Shown: piece by piece, positions 5,793-6,572 of the stretch | Layout: every line of letters begins with the position of its first letter | How positions within the stretch are numbered: position 1 is the first letter of the stretch | From: an uncultured Bacillota bacterium | GTDB lineage: Bacteria > Bacillota_I > Bacilli_A > RFN20 > CAG-826 | Assembly (NCBI GenBank): GCA_949298295.1 | Contig: CASFWS010000096.1 | Location: 1-6,572 of the forward strand | Direction: 5' to 3' | Length of the DNA: 6,572 bases | Made by a program: the position numbers and the translations under genes | The notes under the pieces: generated by a model | What the model was told of the DNA's origin: nothing | Databases searched by the model: none | Seen by the model: the letters and a program-made list of their open reading frames with translations, nothing else

Positions 5793-6524
5793 ATGGAAAG
5801 CATCGAAACGAGCACGGTGGCCCGCGACGCGATCGACGAGGGCTACGACCGGGTAGAAGCGGTTTCTTCCACCCCGCGCCGGACCTTCTTCGAGGCCGTG
5901 AAGGCCCTCCGCCCTGGCCAATGGCTTCGCCTCGTGGCGGTGGCCGTTTGCCTCGTCGGCCTCGTCCTTTATCTAACTCTCCCGCAAATCGTCGTCGGCT
6001 ATCAGCGTTACGATAACGAAACGGTCGGTAACCGCGTCCTCGATGGGAGTTTCCCCCTTCAGCTTATCTCCGGCTGGAACAATTTCTTCGGGGGAACGCC
6101 CTTCGTCTACTACAAGCAATCGGAGTACCAGGCTGTCGAAGTCCTCGTGTCCCAGACCGCCAACTTCAATTTCTTCGCCCTCGGGATGTTCCTTTTGGCC
6201 CTCATCGCCTGCGGGATGACCCTTTGGCTCAATTTCACCAAGAAGCACGAGAAGTGGAGCAAGCTCGTCGCCCTTTTCTATGTCCTTTGCGGCCTGATGG
6301 CCATTATGGGACCGATCTGGTTCCTTGCCGCCAACGGCTTCGGCGGGGCCGACTACACGGCCAACACCGACATCACCCATTACTGGAACTATTACGAACT
6401 TTACGTCCACGATGCCTACGGGGCTATCGTCACTGGGGTCGTCATCCTCATAAGCGCCATTTGCTTCGGGGTCGGGACTTCCCTAGAAGGAGGAGACAAA
6501 AACGATGTCCGGAACGCGGATTAG
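5793..6524 (+). CDS. Unrecognised four-helix membrane protein
   Basis: A 243-residue integral membrane protein of unknown function. A polar N-terminus of ~43 residues (acidic, then Arg/Pro-rich) leads to four hydrophobic segments at ~44-68, 127-147, 157-180 and 207-230. Helices 1-2 are separated by a ~58-residue loop rich in Tyr, Asn and Gly. Helices 2-3 are joined by a short Lys-rich turn (149-157), expected to be cytoplasmic by the positive-inside rule. Helices 3-4 are separated by a ~26-residue Tyr/Asn/Asp-rich loop. This predicts both termini inside and two aromatic-rich external loops. I recognise no family. The gene has its own nearby promoter and no SD. Its 3' end overlaps by 20 nt, in another frame, the start of a lipoprotein gene whose SD lies inside it, so the two form an operon. 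The start at 5793 is the only ATG close to the promoter; GTG at 5817 is a weaker alternative. Confidence 0.83.
   Translation: MESIETSTVARDAIDEGYDRVEAVSSTPRRTFFEAVKALRPGQWLRLVAVAVCLVGLVLYLTLPQIVVGYQRYDNETVGNRVLDGSFPLQLISGWNNFFGGTPFVYYKQSEYQAVEVLVSQTANFNFFALGMFLLALIACGMTLWLNFTKKHEKWSKLVALFYVLCGLMAIMGPIWFLAANGFGGADYTANTDITHYWNYYELYVHDAYGAIVTGVVILISAICFGVGTSLEGGDKNDVRNAD
6487..6496 (+). promoter_or_regulatory. Strong Shine-Dalgarno of the last lipoprotein gene, embedded in the preceding gene
   Basis: AAGGAGGAGA lies 8 nt before the ATG at 6505, inside the end of the four-helix membrane protein gene. It supports the start of the truncated lipoprotein gene and contrasts with the SD-less first gene of the same unit. 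Confidence 0.85.
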
Positions 6525-6572
6525 CCTCTTGGCCGTGGCCCTCTTGGGCCTATCTTCCTGCTCCGTCGAGAT
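6505..6572 (+). CDS. Lipoprotein, N-terminal 22 residues only (runs off the window)
   Basis: Only the signal peptide is present: Met-Ser-Gly-Thr-Arg, a hydrophobic core of Leu/Ala/Val, and a lipobox Leu-Ser-Ser-Cys with lipidated Cys19, after which two or three residues are seen. The strong SD and the perfect lipobox make this a real gene despite the short visible length. It overlaps the membrane protein gene by 20 nt in a different frame, so the two are probably translated in a coupled way. The mature domain, and so the function, lies outside the window. Confidence 0.82.
   Translation, partial: MSGTRISLLAVALLGLSSCSVE

Overview
The window comes from a GC-rich (roughly 60% by eye) bacterium that exports many lipoproteins and uses strong AGGAGG-type ribosome binding sites and TTGxxx/TATAAT-type promoters. 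UGA is a normal stop codon: four of the six stops seen are TGA and two are TAG. Four lipoprotein signal peptides, serine-rich linkers after the lipidated Cys, a CCA-encoding tRNA and a family 1 sugar-type solute-binding protein fit a Bacillota-like anaerobe. An uncultured gut Bacilli lineage is my best guess, but this is inference. All genes found are on the + strand. The long reverse-strand open frames are by-products of the strong NNC codon bias.

Region 1 (1-4095) is the 3' end of an operon: (a) the C-terminal ~325 residues of an ABC-transporter solute-binding protein; (b) a lipoprotein with a staphylococcal-nuclease-like (SNase/thermonuclease) domain, with all key catalytic residues present, followed by two probable OB-fold modules; (c) a larger lipoprotein with an unrecognised beta-rich N-terminal region and again two C-terminal OB-fold modules. 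The genes are 11 and 27 nt apart, each downstream gene has a good Shine-Dalgarno sequence, and a strong intrinsic terminator ends the unit. The combination suggests surface degradation and/or capture of extracellular nucleic acid next to a transporter component. This is the most interesting system in the window.

Region 2 (4108-5582) has its own promoter, whose -10 box lies only 7 nt from the ATG, so its first gene is apparently translated from a leaderless mRNA. It encodes an unrecognised lipoprotein, overlapping by ATGA a small protein with an N-terminal four-cysteine zinc ribbon and two membrane segments.

Region 3 (5583-5739) is a compact tRNA-Lys(CUU) unit with a probable promoter, an encoded CCA end and its own intrinsic terminator.

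Region 4 (5752-6572) begins with another promoter placed very close to a start codon (no room for a Shine-Dalgarno sequence). It encodes an unrecognised four-helix membrane protein, whose 3' end overlaps by 20 nt the start of another lipoprotein gene that runs off the window. The recurring pairing of small membrane proteins with lipoproteins, and the SD-less first genes versus SD-led downstream genes, are the two organisational themes of the window.
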